Shown here: in pieces, positions 63,084 to 64,000 of the stretch
Position numbering within the stretch: position 1 is the first letter of the stretch
Layout: every line of letters begins with the position of its first letter
Source of the DNA: CAVOAK01 sp963664465
GTDB taxonomy: Bacteria; Pseudomonadota; Alphaproteobacteria; UBA8366; CAVOAK01
Direction of reading: 5' to 3'
Length of the DNA: 64,000 nt
NCBI GenBank assembly: GCA_963664465.2
Contig: CAXXSU010000004.1
Location: 462,361-526,360, forward strand
Notes under the pieces: generated by a model
What the model was told of the DNA's origin: nothing
The model's database searches: none
The model's input: the letters and a program-made list of their open reading frames with translations, nothing else
Program-made: the position numbers and the translations under genes

Positions 63084-64000
63084 GGATTTTCCAGCCGCTT
63101 ATCCCTCAGCATGATCAACGAACTACATAGTCGCTGACGCGTGTCGTGCGGCAAATAATGTCGTCGATAAAGCCGAGCGAACTTGCGACAAACGGATTAG
63201 CGAACTTTTCCCGGTATTCCTCCGTCCGTTCGGCGATCTTCTGCTCGTCGCCTTGGTCGCCACGGAAAATAATTTCGACGGCGCCCTTCGGTCCCATGAC
63301 AGCAATCTCTGCGCTCGGCCACGCATAGTTCACATCGCCTCGAAGATGCTTGGAACTCATAACGTCGTACGCACCGCCATAGGCCTTGCGGGTAATCAGC
63401 GTGACCTTCGGAACCGTCGCTTCGGCATACGCATAGAGCAGTTTCGCGCCATGCTCGATGATGCCGCCATATTCCTGCGCCGTGCCCGGCAGAAATCCGG
63501 GTACGTCGACGAAGGTAACTACAGGGATGTTGAAGCAATCGCAAAATCGCACGAAGCGGGCTGCCTTACGCGCCGATCGATATCGAGACAGCCGGCCAGC
63601 ACCATTGGCTGATTGGCGACGATGCCAACGCTTCCGCCTGCCATTCGCGCGAAGCCGGTGATGATATTGCGTGCGAAATCCGGCTGTAGTTCGAAGAAGT
63701 CGCCTTCATCGACGGTTTTTCTCAATTAGCTCCTTCATATCGTACGGCTTGTTTGGACTCGCGGGCACCAGCGTGTCGAGCGAAGCTTCCACGCGATCTA
63801 ACGGGTCTTCGCAATCCCGGATCGGCGGTCCCTCGCGATTGGAGGCCGGCAGAAAATTCAAGAGACGCCGCACGGCGAGAAGCGTTTCGATGTCGTTGCC
63901 GGGCGCCAAATCGGCCACGCCCGACTTTTGCGTATGGGTGGCAGCACCGCCCAATTCCTCGTGCGTCACATCCTCATGCGTTACGGTTTTCACGACCTCG
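63053..64000 (-). CDS. pccB: Propionyl-CoA carboxylase beta subunit, C-terminal part, frameshifted as sequenced
   Basis: The gene runs off the right edge. The visible part covers the end of the first carboxyltransferase half (HEELGGAATHTQKSGVADL) and all of the second: DFFELQPDFARNIITGFARM, PVVTFVDVPGFLPGTAQEYGG, GAKLLYAYAEATVPKVTLITRKAYGGAY and YAWPSAEIAVMGPKGAVEII. The C-terminus MLRDKRLENPWKKHGNIPL, ending at 63053, is reached only after a frameshift near 63115. GFLPGTAQE and the PWKKHGNIPL end are diagnostic of PccB. Two other shifts lie near 63555 and 63715. Confidence 0.92.

Noticed and set aside
53728..64000. Reductive genome decay explaining the broken genes
   Set aside because: Most of the breaks I checked are one-base duplications of a neighbour, affect unrelated genes including lipB, and match the pattern in the second IS copy, so error is the simpler reading.
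1..64000. CRISPR array, rRNA operon, prophage structural genes, toxin-antitoxin pairs
   Set aside because: I found no regularly spaced repeats, rRNA sequence, capsid or tail genes, or convincing toxin-antitoxin pair in the window.

Overview
The window looks like chromosomal DNA of a moderately GC-rich, free-living alphaproteobacterium. The evidence is the DUF1489 and DUF1491 proteins (families typical of Alphaproteobacteria), a CHASE2 adenylate cyclase, complete Hut and Liu catabolic gene sets and propionyl-CoA carboxylase. I cannot name a genus from sequence alone. There is one tRNA gene (tRNA-Leu, anticodon GAG), and I see no rRNA and no CRISPR array.

Layout. 0-9.8 kb: a flavin disulfide oxidoreductase fragment, aminopeptidase N, a tandem pair of MFS exporters, a beta-lactamase-fold hydrolase, a gamma-glutamyltransferase-like enzyme and an exported FecR-like protein. 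9.8-14.2 kb: a CHASE2/class III cyclase gene split by IS5-family elements. 14.4-23.4 kb: thioredoxin reductase, bactofilin, then histidine degradation (ftcD and hutI on plus; hutU, a small ABM-domain protein, hutH and hutG on minus). 23.5-26.2 kb: a second class III cyclase followed by an exported bactofilin-like membrane protein. 26.2-35 kb: spermidine synthesis (speE, speD), a pita-bread hydrolase, DUF1491, a TPR protein, mmsA, a glycerophosphodiesterase, a Ca2+/Na+ exchanger and glycerol kinase. 35.1-37.5 kb: the left remnant of an integrase/AlpA island cut off by an IS1595-family element. 38.5-50.1 kb: an MFS transporter, DUF1489, an Hpt protein, an ISKra4-family element and a leucine/isovalerate degradation operon (mccB, liuC, a second hydratase, mccA, mvaB, transporter). 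50.2-56.2 kb: a methyltransferase, a DsbA-family isomerase gene split by a second IS1595 copy, an SDR, a Rid-family protein, thiolase and isovaleryl-CoA dehydrogenase. 56.2-64 kb: an internally deleted mgtE, malic enzyme-PTA, tRNA-Leu, lipB, acylphosphatase, pccA, a methyltransferase, a 2TM protein and pccB running off the right edge.

Together the genes describe an amino-acid and organic-acid oxidiser: histidine to glutamate, leucine to acetyl-CoA and acetoacetate, propionyl-CoA carboxylation and valine-derived semialdehyde oxidation.

Two things shape interpretation. First, transposition: three IS families (IS5, IS1595, ISKra4) account for two disrupted genes, one truncated island and one gene whose 5' leader was replaced. 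Second, from about 51.5 kb to the right end almost every gene carries one-base frameshifts, and nearly all that I checked are duplications of a neighbouring base. The second IS1595 copy shows the same signature against the first, so I read these as sequencing or consensus errors rather than gene decay. I did not find a convincing wholly new system. The best candidates for follow-up are the cyclase/bactofilin-like pair, the ABM protein inside the hut operon, and the unrecognised cargo of the truncated island.
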